A DNA stretch of 64,000 nt from an uncultured Lachnospiraceae bacterium (lineage in GTDB: Bacteria > Bacillota > Clostridia > Lachnospirales > Lachnospiraceae). Positions 1 through 8,019 of this stretch are shown piece by piece. Under the pieces are notes generated by a model. That model had not been told where the DNA came from. It saw only the letters and a list, made by a program, of their open reading frames with translations, and did not search any database. The stretch covers positions 1,425 through 65,424 of the forward strand of contig CACWHK010000015.1 of NCBI GenBank assembly GCA_902760755.1, in the 5' to 3' direction. Position numbers and translations under genes: made by a program. The stretch's first letter is position 1; every line of letters starts with the position of its first letter.

Positions 1-210
1 ATACTTCTCGATCCCGAGGTAATTGATCTCCGGGTGAAGCCGTGCCATCTCCAGAAGAAAGCTGCCCTTTCCCATACCGATCTCAACATGGATCGGATGA
101 TCATTTCCGAAGACCTCCTGCCAGTGCCCACAGTGGCTCTGCTCGTCATGGACAACATATTCATTTTCTGCGATCACCTCGCGGGATCCCGGGATATTTC
201 TTAGACGCAT
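1..210 (-). CDS. trmB: tRNA (guanine-N7-)-methyltransferase, N-terminal part (cut by window edge)
   Basis: The reverse strand from 210 down to the window edge is an open frame of 70 codons beginning MRLRNIPGSREVIAENEYVV, the usual N-terminus of bacterial TrmB, which makes m7G46 in the variable loop of tRNA with S-adenosylmethionine. The first glycine-rich SAM-binding motif is visible as VEIGMGKGSF, followed by LGIEKY. An AGAGGT ribosome binding site lies just upstream of the ATG. The remaining roughly 140 residues, with the later SAM and tRNA contacts, lie outside the window. It is divergent from dacF, with about 140 bp between the two starts. Family assignment is confident; completeness of the gene cannot be judged. 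Confidence 0.88.
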   Translation of the reverse strand, partial: MRLRNIPGSREVIAENEYVVHDEQSHCGHWQEVFGNDHPIHVEIGMGKGSFLLEMARLHPEINYLGIEKY

Positions 211-353
211 GGGTCTACCTCTTTTCTCATTACTCTTCGACGATTATACGGTAGCCTCTTCAAAATTGCAACCCAAGAATCCACCTTGTCTTTTCCTTAT
301 TTTTATGGCAAAATATGTCGTGGATATACTGAACAAACCATGGAGAAATACAA

Positions 354-2093
354 GTGAGACGATTCATCCTAATTCTGATGATCTTTTCTCTGCTCCTTGT
401 GCCCTTTTCGGCGCAGGCGGCAGAGCCGGCCGGGATTCCCGGAAATGAATCCTCCGTGTCCGCAGAAGCCGGCTACACGCCGACGGATGCACCTGCCATC
501 ACCGCAGCCAGCGGGATCGTGATGGACCTGGACACCGGCGATATCTTATACGAGAAGGACTGCCACAGGAAATCCGAGCCCGCCAGCACCACCAAGCTGA
601 TGACTGCGCTTCTGACGGTGGACCACCTGGCACCCACGGATACCACCACAGTGAAGGACGGAGCCCTGCTGGGGATTTCCTACGACGCCGTCACCATAGG
701 CCTCTCCCCCGGGGAGACCATGTCTGTCGGCGACCTGCTCCACGCCATGCTGCTCCCCTCTGCAAATGACGCGGCAAATGTACTTGCCATGGCCGTCTCC
801 GGCACCATCGCAAGCTTTGCCACGGAAATGAATGCAACCGCGGAAGCCCTTGGCTGCAAGGAGACACATTTTACGAATCCCAACGGACTTCCGGATCCGC
901 AGCACTACACCACGGCCTATGATATGGCACTGATCGCGCGGGCAGCCTACAACCGTTCCCGCATCCGCGACATTATCCGGACAGAGGTGTACTGGATCCC
1001 CGCCACCAACATGGCCGAGAAGCGGGAGCTCTGGACCACCAACTACCTGCTGTACGATGTGACCGATGTTTACTACGAGGACTGTACCGGCGGAAAAACC
1101 GGCTACACGGAAGAAGCCGGCTACACCATGGTAGCCTTTGCCGAGAAGAACGGACGCCGTCTGGTATCCGTTGTTTTCCAGTGTCCTACCAGCGATGACC
1201 GCTTCCGGGACGCTGCTGCCCTTCTCCGGTTCGGCCTCAATGAGTATCATAAGATCCGTCCCATGGAGGGCTTCCGGCTTTCGGAGGCTGAGGGTGCAGA
1301 GAGCATCATTCTGGACAATTACTATACCCGTCTGCCCCATTCCCTGCCGGAATTCTCGGTAGACACATCCATATCGATTTACACGCGGAACACCGTATCC
1401 GCCGAGGATATTGAAAAGAAGGTAAGCTTCAACGCGAACCGCACCGGCTCTACCGTCGGAGAGGTAACACTCTCCTACCACGGGCAGGACCTGGCAAGCA
1501 TCCCGATCCTCTCGGAAAAGATCGAGCTCGGTGAAGAGCTTACCCCAGAAAATGCAGATGAACGCCTGAATCCTTCCACAACGGAGAAGGCTCCGACGAA
1601 GGGCGAGATCCTGCAGAAGGTTATGAAGGAATCCCTTCCGCAGATCCTGATCGGCCTGACACTGGCCATCCTGCTTTGCATCAGTACGATCCTGATCGTA
1701 CATTTTCGGAGGAAGCGCCGCGTAAATATCAGCCGCTACTTCGGAGACGGACCGGTTCCGGCCGTGGACCCGGAGGCTGTGGCTGCTGCCGAAGAGAAGA
1801 AGCGGCAGCGTGAGATCCTTCGTCAGATGGAGGATACCGGTGAAACTCCTCCGCGTCCGAAGTTAGATCCTGCCGAGAAGCATCCGACGGATGACGGCAT
1901 CGTGGATACCGGCGAATCCGCACCCAAGAAGAAGGACGACACTGCACCGAAGCACCCGACGGATGACGGCATCGAAGATTCCGGTGTATCCGCTCCCCGG
2001 AAGAAACCGGAAAAAACCACCGAAGAGAAGAAGGAACCTGCGTCCGATAAGGCAAAGAAAAAGGACGTTGATGATATCGTAGATGAAGGATAG
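354..2093 (+). CDS. D-alanyl-D-alanine carboxypeptidase (PBP5/DacF-type), C-terminally anchored
   Basis: Serine-type penicillin-binding carboxypeptidase that would trim the terminal D-Ala of peptidoglycan stem peptides outside the membrane. The GTG start at 354 follows GGAGAA with proper spacing. A signal peptide spans residues 1-22 (cleavage likely after AQA). The three active-site motifs are present: S78-T-T-K81, S136-A-N138 and K248-T-G250. A transmembrane helix near residues 428-450 is followed by a basic stop and a cytoplasmic tail of over 100 residues that is Lys/Asp/Pro-rich and contains a near-repeat (KHPTDDGI...SAP, twice). PBP5-type enzymes usually end in an amphipathic helix, so a true membrane helix plus charged tail is an embellishment. 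579 residues against roughly 400 for the usual family member; the tail explains the excess. Followed at 68 bp by the DegS-like gene on the same strand. Confidence 0.9.
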   Translation: MRRFILILMIFSLLLVPFSAQAAEPAGIPGNESSVSAEAGYTPTDAPAITAASGIVMDLDTGDILYEKDCHRKSEPASTTKLMTALLTVDHLAPTDTTTVKDGALLGISYDAVTIGLSPGETMSVGDLLHAMLLPSANDAANVLAMAVSGTIASFATEMNATAEALGCKETHFTNPNGLPDPQHYTTAYDMALIARAAYNRSRIRDIIRTEVYWIPATNMAEKRELWTTNYLLYDVTDVYYEDCTGGKTGYTEEAGYTMVAFAEKNGRRLVSVVFQCPTSDDRFRDAAALLRFGLNEYHKIRPMEGFRLSEAEGAESIILDNYYTRLPHSLPEFSVDTSISIYTRNTVSAEDIEKKVSFNANRTGSTVGEVTLSYHGQDLASIPILSEKIELGEELTPENADERLNPSTTEKAPTKGEILQKVMKESLPQILIGLTLAILLCISTILIVHFRRKRRVNISRYFGDGPVPAVDPEAVAAAEEKKRQREILRQMEDTGETPPRPKLDPAEKHPTDDGIVDTGESAPKKKDDTAPKHPTDDGIEDSGVSAPRKKPEKTTEEKKEPASDKAKKKDVDDIVDEG

Positions 2094-2161
2094 CGAGTAT
2101 CCTTCCCCTGTTACACGTAACCGTTGATCGTAGCGACAGTATTACTGCGAAAGGAAGCATC

Positions 2162-3277
2162 ATGGAAAAGAAGGAACAGCTGTCTGTTGTCATGAAGGCC
2201 ACCAGCGAGATCCAGAAACATTTCAATCATGTCCATGCCGATGCACTGTCCCGTCTTCAGGAAGTGAAGACCGAACTCTTCGAGCTGAATATCCGACTGG
2301 ACGAGCTCACCCGGACGAAGAACCTGTACTTCATCAACCGGAATCACCGGAAGAATGTATTCAGTCCCATCCCGGCGGATGATGCAACGAATCAGAAGGA
2401 AAATGAGCTGGAAGAAAAGATCACTGCGCTCTCCTCCCGTAAGAAGGAACTGGAGCAGCAGCAGTCGGAAGCCGAGGCGCAGATCCGGGAAACCGAGGAA
2501 CACCTCCGGCTGCTTCACTCCGCACAGCTGGCAGCATCCCGGCTTGGCAAGGATCCATCCTTCCAGTCCGACTCCGAGGAGGATGACTCCTTCGAATTCG
2601 TGGAGACAGATGCTCCCTCCGCAGATATCGCAGCCCACGGCGAGCAGATCCTGCTCCTGGATGCATTTGATAAAACCTACCTGGCTACGGTTCTGGACAA
2701 GCGGGTGAAGCTCCCCCTGTCCAGTCAGACTCACCGGATCGCAACTCTCCGCCGGTTACTCACCACGGACCCCGAGCAGGCCAAGCTGATCCTGGATGAA
2801 TTCGAGACGCAGAACGAGCATCTCCTCGCCACCCTTCAGGCACAGCTCACCCGGATCGAGCCCGGCTTTGACGAGAAGCAGCCCATCGGCTCCATCCTGG
2901 ATGCACGGATCATGAAGTTCCGTGACCAGCACCCGGAGTTCGTTCTCGAATCCTCGGTACAGCTTCGAAATGAAGGACTGGTGCTTCCCTTCATCCGGAC
3001 ACTGACGATGCTCCGGATCCTGGAGATTGCCTTCGACAATATCGTAAGGCACTCCAACGCAAACCAGATCCGCTTCCGCGTGCAGATCAGCGGCTCCGTT
3101 GTGGATGTCTTCATCAGTGACAACGGAATCGGAATCCCCGAGAATCTCATGCAGAATTCTCCCTGGTACAGCAGCCTGCACCGCGCAGAGCAGATGCTCT
3201 TCCTCTTAGACGGACGCATGCAGATCTCCGGCTCCAAGGATCACGGAACCACGCTTCGGTTTACACTTCCATACTGA
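2162..3277 (+). CDS. DegS-like protein with GHKL ATPase domain, H-box not visible
   Basis: 371 residues with the layout of DegS-type sensor kinases: a predicted long coiled coil (about residues 15-125), a helical middle, and a C-terminal HATPase_c domain with N-box IAFDNIVRHS (about residue 290) and G1 box SDNGIGIPENL. In canonical HisKA_3 kinases the phospho-acceptor lies in a motif of the type ER.RIAREIHD; the corresponding region here (about residues 165-215) has no such motif, so autophosphorylation in the standard way is doubtful. There is no signal peptide or membrane helix, so the protein is cytosolic like DegS. No response regulator gene adjoins it. It may act as an ATP-binding scaffold or phosphatase, or the DHp region may simply be too diverged to recognise by eye. 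ATG at 2162 follows AAGGAAG. Confidence 0.65.
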   Translation: MEKKEQLSVVMKATSEIQKHFNHVHADALSRLQEVKTELFELNIRLDELTRTKNLYFINRNHRKNVFSPIPADDATNQKENELEEKITALSSRKKELEQQQSEAEAQIRETEEHLRLLHSAQLAASRLGKDPSFQSDSEEDDSFEFVETDAPSADIAAHGEQILLLDAFDKTYLATVLDKRVKLPLSSQTHRIATLRRLLTTDPEQAKLILDEFETQNEHLLATLQAQLTRIEPGFDEKQPIGSILDARIMKFRDQHPEFVLESSVQLRNEGLVLPFIRTLTMLRILEIAFDNIVRHSNANQIRFRVQISGSVVDVFISDNGIGIPENLMQNSPWYSSLHRAEQMLFLLDGRMQISGSKDHGTTLRFTLPY

Positions 3278-3325
3278 CGCATAGCTGCAGGCCATGCAAT
3301 TCGGGCGCATCGTAAATCTAACATC

Positions 3326-3354
3326 TTGCAAAATCGTATGCACTGTGGCATACT
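3326..3354 (+). promoter_or_regulatory. Predicted sigma-A promoter of argS
   Basis: TTGCAA (3326-3331), a 17-bp spacer and CATACT (3349-3354) lie about 30 bp upstream of the argS start. Fits the vegetative consensus moderately well; not experimentally supported. Confidence 0.5.
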
Positions 3355-3386
3355 TTGTATCTACCTTAAGAAAGGAGACGACGCGC

Positions 3387-5111
3387 ATGGACTCCCATCC
3401 GCGTGTCGCAACATTTCAAATGAAAGAACAGATCATATCCATCCTCGCTGACAAGATCCCCTCGCTCACACGAGAGGAGATCGCTGAGCTGATCGAGATC
3501 CCGCCGAACCCGGACATGGGCGATTATGCCTTCCCCTGCTTCCGTCTGGCGAAAAGCCTTCGCAAGGCTCCGCCAATGATCGCGGCAGAGCTGCAGGCAG
3601 CCATCGAAACCCCGGACTTCGTACAGGAAATCCGTGTGGCAGGCGCATATCTTAACTTCTATCTGAAGAAGGATGCCTTCGCAAAGACCATGCTGGATCA
3701 GGCACGTGATCCAAAGCTGGGAAGCTCCGAGGAAGGAAACGGCCATACCATCTGTATCGACTACTCCTCTCCCAACGTGGCAAAGAACTTCCACGTGGGA
3801 CACCTTCGCACCACCATCATCGGAAACTCGCTTTACAAGATCTACAGCAAACTGGGCTACCATGTGGAGCGGATCAATCACCTGGGTGACTGGGGCACGC
3901 AGTTCGGTAAGCTGATCGTAGCCTATAAGAAATGGGGCTCCGAGGAGGATGTCCGCAGCAAGGGTATCGAAGAGCTGATGCGGCTCTACGTCCTCTTCCA
4001 TCAGGAAGCAGACAAGGACCCGGCGCTGGAAGACGAGGCACGTTTCTGGTTCGCGGAAATGGAGCGCGGAAATGAAGAGGCTCTCTCGATCTGGCAGTGG
4101 TTTGTGGAGATCAGTCTGGAAGAGTTTAAGCGGACCTACAAGCTGCTTGGCATGGAATTTGATCACTATACAGGCGAAAGCTTCTATCGTGACAAGACCG
4201 ATGACGTGGTAAAGCGTATCACCGATGCAGGTCTTCTCACCGAAAGTGAAGGCGCAAAGATCGTTGATCTGGAAGCCTATGATATGGCACCCTGTCTCAT
4301 CCTGAAGAATGACGGCAGCTCCATCTACGCAACCCGGGATCTGGCAGCCATCTTCTATCGTAAGGAAAACTACAATTTTGAGAAATGTCTCTATGTCACC
4401 GGACAGGAGCAAAAGCTCCATTTCCGTCAGGTCTTCAAGGTTGTGGAGCTGATGGGAAATGAATGGGCAAAGGACGGCCTGGTTCACATCCCCTACGGCC
4501 TTGTAAGTCTGGGTGGTGAAAAGCTCTCCTCCCGTGACGGAAATGTCATCTTCGCGGAGGATATCCTTCTCGAAGCCATCTCCAAGGTAAAGGAGATCAT
4601 CGAGCAGAAGAATCCTTCCCTTGAGAATAAGGATGAGGTTGCAAAGTATGTGGGCGTCGGAGCCGTGATCTTCAACGACCTCTACAACCAGCGGATCAAG
4701 GATGTATCCTTCCGTTGGGAGCATCTCCTGAACTTCGACGGTGAGACCGGTCCCTACGTACAGTACACCTACGCACGCTGCTCCAGCATCCTTCGAAAGG
4801 TTGCGGACTACGACCCGGCAGCAGATGCGGATGTAAGCTTCCTGACAGACGAAGCATCCCTCGGCCTCCTGAAGGAGCTCTGCCGTTTCACGGCTGTGGT
4901 AAAGGAAGCCGCCAACCGCTTCGAGCCCTCCGTGGTTGCACGGTACTCGATTGCAGTGGCACAGGCCTTCAACCACTACTACACCGTAAACCGGATCAAT
5001 GTAGAGGATGCAGCTGAGCGAAATGCACGTGTCCTTCTGGTAGATATCACTCGCCGCGTACTTCGCGAGTCCATGGACCTGCTGGGAATCACCTGCGTGG
5101 AGCAGATGTAA
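3387..5111 (+). CDS. argS: Arginyl-tRNA synthetase
   Basis: Class I synthetase charging tRNA-Arg. The ATG at 3387 is chosen because AAAGGAG ends 10 bases upstream; an in-frame ATG at 3294 would sit upstream of the predicted promoter, and one at 3421 would also be possible from the protein alignment. 574 residues, normal for ArgRS. The N-terminal Add-1 domain precedes the HIGH-like signature FHVGHLR in the context SPNVAKNFHVGHLR, the KMSK-like loop is EKLSSRDGN, and the C-terminal anticodon-binding domain includes YARCSSILRK. No T-box leader is visible in the short upstream region. A GC-rich hairpin terminator follows. Confidence 0.97.
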   Translation: MDSHPRVATFQMKEQIISILADKIPSLTREEIAELIEIPPNPDMGDYAFPCFRLAKSLRKAPPMIAAELQAAIETPDFVQEIRVAGAYLNFYLKKDAFAKTMLDQARDPKLGSSEEGNGHTICIDYSSPNVAKNFHVGHLRTTIIGNSLYKIYSKLGYHVERINHLGDWGTQFGKLIVAYKKWGSEEDVRSKGIEELMRLYVLFHQEADKDPALEDEARFWFAEMERGNEEALSIWQWFVEISLEEFKRTYKLLGMEFDHYTGESFYRDKTDDVVKRITDAGLLTESEGAKIVDLEAYDMAPCLILKNDGSSIYATRDLAAIFYRKENYNFEKCLYVTGQEQKLHFRQVFKVVELMGNEWAKDGLVHIPYGLVSLGGEKLSSRDGNVIFAEDILLEAISKVKEIIEQKNPSLENKDEVAKYVGVGAVIFNDLYNQRIKDVSFRWEHLLNFDGETGPYVQYTYARCSSILRKVADYDPAADADVSFLTDEASLGLLKELCRFTAVVKEAANRFEPSVVARYSIAVAQAFNHYYTVNRINVEDAAERNARVLLVDITRRVLRESMDLLGITCVEQM

Positions 5112-5138
5112 TCCTCTTCTACTTCCAATCGAATCAAT

Positions 5139-5183
5139 GGCCCGTCGCATTTAGTTCACTTCAAAATTCGCGGCGGGCCTTTC
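5139..5183 (+). terminator. Intrinsic terminator after argS
   Basis: GGCCCGTCGC (5139-5148) pairs with GCGGCGGGCC (5170-5179) with one wobble, followed by TTT. The T run is short. Confidence 0.6.
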
Positions 5184-5216
5184 ATTATGTAAACCAATCC
5201 TGTTTCCTGGGAGAAT

Positions 5217-5915
5217 ATGAAAATGAACGAATTTCGTACGAAATGTCTGTATGGCGTAGGGCTCGGTCCCGGGGATCCGGAGCTGATCACACTGAAAGCA
5301 CTCCGTGTCATACGGGCCAGTGAAGTACTTGTTGCGCCTTCTTCCAAGCGGGTTCTCAGGATCCTGGAACAGATACTGACTCCGGAAGAGCTGGCACAAA
5401 AGAAGGTGGAAACTGTTTCTCTTCCGATGAATGCAGATTCTATAATTATAGAATCAAACTATATAGGTGCGGTTGACATAATCTGCAATCAATTGGAGGA
5501 ATCCAAAACCGTCTCCTACCTCACGATTGGTGATCCTACCCTCTACTCCTCGTTTACTCCAATCAGGAAACTAGTGGAAACGAAAGGATATGACACGGAG
5601 ATCATTAACGGAATTCCATCGTTTCTGGCTGTAGCTGCGTCCTGTAACGAAACACTAATCTATGGAAAAGAACGGCTGGAGATTCTTCCGTCCAATTACT
5701 CACATAATACTCGCGTGTATATGAAAAACAAAAGCTCTATCCAGGATCTACTCTCCTCTTTGGAGAAAGAATCATCAGAGCATCCGATCAAAGTTTTTGG
5801 AGCTACAAACTGCGGATATGAGGACGAAAAGCGATATCATAATCTGGAAGAGCTGATTTCCGATCCACCGGAGAGTTATTTCACCACGATTATTGTCAAA
5901 GAAATCGACGATTGA
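5217..5915 (+). CDS. Precorrin-2 / cobalt-factor-2 C20-methyltransferase-like protein
   Basis: 232-residue tetrapyrrole (corrin/porphyrin) methylase. The SAM-binding signature GVGLGPGDPELITLKA is near the N-terminus, and later motifs LTIGDPTLYSS and NGIPSFLAVAASCNETL match the CbiL/CobI subgroup, which methylates C20 of precorrin-2 or its cobalt form in corrin-ring synthesis. Two starts are possible: ATG 5217, with GGGAG only 3 nt away, or ATG 5223, with 9 nt spacing, which reads better. No other cobalamin gene lies in the window, so it is an orphan here; the remaining pathway could be elsewhere, or the protein may be a relic or repurposed. Codon use looks more AT-rich than in argS. Its 3' end abuts parS site 1, whose palindrome plus T-rich tail could double as its terminator. 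Confidence 0.75.
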   Translation: MKMNEFRTKCLYGVGLGPGDPELITLKALRVIRASEVLVAPSSKRVLRILEQILTPEELAQKKVETVSLPMNADSIIIESNYIGAVDIICNQLEESKTVSYLTIGDPTLYSSFTPIRKLVETKGYDTEIINGIPSFLAVAASCNETLIYGKERLEILPSNYSHNTRVYMKNKSSIQDLLSSLEKESSEHPIKVFGATNCGYEDEKRYHNLEELISDPPESYFTTIIVKEIDD

Positions 5916-5928
5916 TATATTTGGGGCA

Positions 5929-6802
5929 TGTTTCACGTGAAACATGCTCTTTTTGTTTATACGGTTGATAAGTCTGTGGATAACTCCTGTCATCAACCAA
6001 GTTATCAACACATTAAACAATCATATCAAAACCATTGATTTAGAAGTATTTCCTATTTGAACCCATTCCAGATTTCATTATTTAGGATATCAAGACATAA
6101 AGCTATTTTTGGATAATTTCAAGCATAACAACTATATAGTTCTCCATCAAAACCATCGTGAATCCCTCCATGTTTCACGTGAAACATCTGTCCCCTTCAT
6201 AATTATATATCTATAACTCCAGATTTGTGATGCTTGCATATACAAACGTATCATAATTCCTTAAAGTTTCACGTGAAACATCAAGTATTATATAATGGTA
6301 TTAGGGGACGATCTCATATTCTCCACAAATAACGACATAACTCTATCAACGATTCTAACCACATATGTTTCACGTGAAACATCGTTATTGATACATGTAA
6401 CAAACGAATACAACTATTGTTTCACGTGAAACATGTAGATAGACAAAAAGAATCCGTATCAAACAACAATATAACCAATCCCCGAAATCATCATCCGTAA
6501 TCAATGTTGATGTTTCACATAAAACACAAAGCATAATACAAGTCATAGACCATCGATGAAATCAATGTACATGTTTCACGTGAAACACATATCAAATAAG
6601 GCGAAAGTACCGTTGAACATCATATTTATCCATGTACATGTTTCACGTGAAACAAATAACATATATAGAGATGAAAACATCGCAGAACGCCGATGAAATC
6701 CATTTATATGTTTCACGTGAAACATGTTCAAAATAGATAAAGGTAAACAATAGATGATGATAGATACAAAGCAAATCAAACCACAGTGTTTCACGTGAAA
6801 CA
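5929..6802. repeat. parS: parS centromere array: ten ParB-binding palindromes
   Basis: Ten copies of the bacterial parS 16-mer TGTTTCACGTGAAACA within 874 bp. Eight are perfect: 5929-5944, 6171-6186, 6366-6381, 6418-6433, 6572-6587, 6639-6654, 6709-6724 and 6787-6802. 6265-6280 has one mismatch (first base A) and 6511-6526 has two, which destroy the central CACGTG. The sequence matches the TGTTNCACGTGAAACA consensus known from Bacillus Spo0J-parS. Start-to-start spacings run 52-101 bp after an initial 242 bp. The spacers are AT-rich and show traces of duplication (GATGAAATC at 6554 and 6692; GTACATG just before the sites at 6572 and 6639). No protein-coding gene is credible here. The array sits directly upstream of parA-parB and presumably nucleates ParB loading for segregation and SMC recruitment. 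Confidence 0.95.
5975..6010. other. DnaA boxes beside the parS array
   Basis: TGTGGATAA at 5975-5983 is a perfect reverse-orientation DnaA box (TTATCCACA); TTATCAACA at 6002-6010 differs by one base. They lie between parS sites 1 and 2 at the edge of an AT-rich stretch, about 10 kb from the main oriC. Confidence 0.55.
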
Positions 6803-6935
6803 TCAAATCCAATCCACCAACTCAAAAAGCAAACAAATATCAACAAAAATACGATTTATGGAAAGATCAAAAACTCTCTTTCCCAAAAACAAAATATCTT
6901 GTGCTTTTGAATTTGTCCATCACTACATCTAGTTA

Positions 6936-6964
6936 TGGAAGATAACCCCAAAAAGTGCTATAAT
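6936..6964 (+). promoter_or_regulatory. Predicted parA promoter
   Basis: A perfect -10 TATAAT (6959-6964) lies 63 bp upstream of the parA ATG; at 17 bp the -35 is weak (TGGAAG). Placement just downstream of the last parS site suggests ParB spreading could repress it (inference). Confidence 0.5.
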
Positions 6965-7027
6965 ACTGTTTGCGTCGGGCATTTTAGCCCTATTTTGCAT
7001 GAAACAATCCCTTTTGAGGAGAAGATT

Positions 7028-7813
7028 ATGGGAAGAATTATAGCAATTGCAAACCAAAAAGGGGGCGTCGGAAAGACGACAACCGCCATTAATCTGGCTG
7101 CATGTCTTGCGGAAAAAGGTAAAAAAGTCCTCGCCATCGACATGGATCCTCAGGGAAACATGACCAGCGGACTGGGAGTTGACAAGAACAACCTTACTTA
7201 TTCCATCTATGACGTCATGTGCGGTAATTGTAATCTGGGTGAATGTCTGCAGGTGAATATCTTTGCAAATCAGAAGCTGCAGATCAGCCTGCTTCCTGCC
7301 AGCCGTGAGCTTGCCGGTGCAGAGGTGGATTTCCTGGAAATCGAAGAGAAGCAGTTCATTCTGAAGAAGCTGATCCGTCCGCTCCGGAAGAAGTATGATT
7401 TCATCATCATTGACTGTCCTCCGGCCCTCGGAATCCTAACGATCAACTCCATGACAGCTGCTGACACGGTTATTGTGCCGATTCAGTGCGAATTCTACGC
7501 TCTGGACGGTCTTACACAGCTGATCTACACCATAAATCTGATCAAACAGAAGCTGAACAAGACGCTGGAGATCGAAGGAGTCGTCTTCACCATGTACGAT
7601 TCCCGTACAAATCTCTCCGAACAGGTGGTAGAAAACGTACGAAATGACCTGGATCAGCTGATTTATAACACTCTTGTTCCGAGAAATGTGCGTTTGGCGG
7701 AGGCTCCGAGCTTCGGACTGCCGATCAACCTGTATGATCCCCGTTCCACGGGTGCAGAAGCGTATCGGAAGCTGGCGGACGAAGTTATCCACAACAAGCT
7801 GTTCCTTGATTAA
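7028..7813 (+). CDS. parA: Chromosome-partitioning ATPase ParA/Soj
   Basis: 261-residue deviant-Walker ATPase of the ParA/MinD group. The P-loop is NQKGGVGKTTTAINLA, Walker B is FIIIDCPPALG, and the signature lysine of deviant Walker A motifs is present. It would bind nucleoid DNA in the ATP form and interact with ParB-parS. The ATG at 7028 is preceded by GAGGAG; an in-frame ATG at 6935 would add 31 residues unlike the family and would start upstream of the promoter -10, so it was rejected. The gene follows the parS array and precedes parB by about 200 bp. DnaA boxes in the parA-parB gap recall the known Soj-DnaA link in Bacillus. Confidence 0.96.
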   Translation: MGRIIAIANQKGGVGKTTTAINLAACLAEKGKKVLAIDMDPQGNMTSGLGVDKNNLTYSIYDVMCGNCNLGECLQVNIFANQKLQISLLPASRELAGAEVDFLEIEEKQFILKKLIRPLRKKYDFIIIDCPPALGILTINSMTAADTVIVPIQCEFYALDGLTQLIYTINLIKQKLNKTLEIEGVVFTMYDSRTNLSEQVVENVRNDLDQLIYNTLVPRNVRLAEAPSFGLPINLYDPRSTGAEAYRKLADEVIHNKLFLD

Positions 7814-7818
7814 AAGAG

Positions 7819-7940
7819 TGTGGATAACTGTTATGTCAACAGCATCCAATCGAATTCCGATGTTCACGAAATCCCAGGTTACATAAGGGATTTCACAATG
7901 TTAGTTATTATCAACCGCATTATGTAAACCATGTGGATAA
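7819..7940. other. Two DnaA boxes between parA and parB
   Basis: Perfect boxes in reverse orientation, TGTGGATAA, at 7819-7827 (3 nt after the parA stop) and 7932-7940. The intergenic stretch 7814-8019 otherwise holds only the parB ribosome binding site. Confidence 0.55.
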
Positions 7941-8019
7941 CCGCATTTTCATATATATGTGAAACAACCCCGTTATCCATGATCCGCAATCTATAATCAT
8001 AGAATTATTGGAGGTACCT

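Noticed and set aside
42-254. Small plus-strand open frame at the left edge
   Set aside because: It is the shadow of minus-strand trmB.
211-353. Searched the divergent trmB-dacF gap for regulatory RNA
   Set aside because: Only ribosome binding sites and AT-rich promoter-like text were seen; no clear structure.
3278-3386. T-box leader upstream of argS (and of serS, 9666-9774)
   Set aside because: Both gaps are short and lack a specifier loop, T-box core and antiterminator; argS instead shows a plain promoter.
5929-6802. CRISPR array interpretation of the repeated palindromes
   Set aside because: The repeats are only 16 bp, perfectly palindromic, match parS, have uneven AT-rich spacers and no cas genes nearby.
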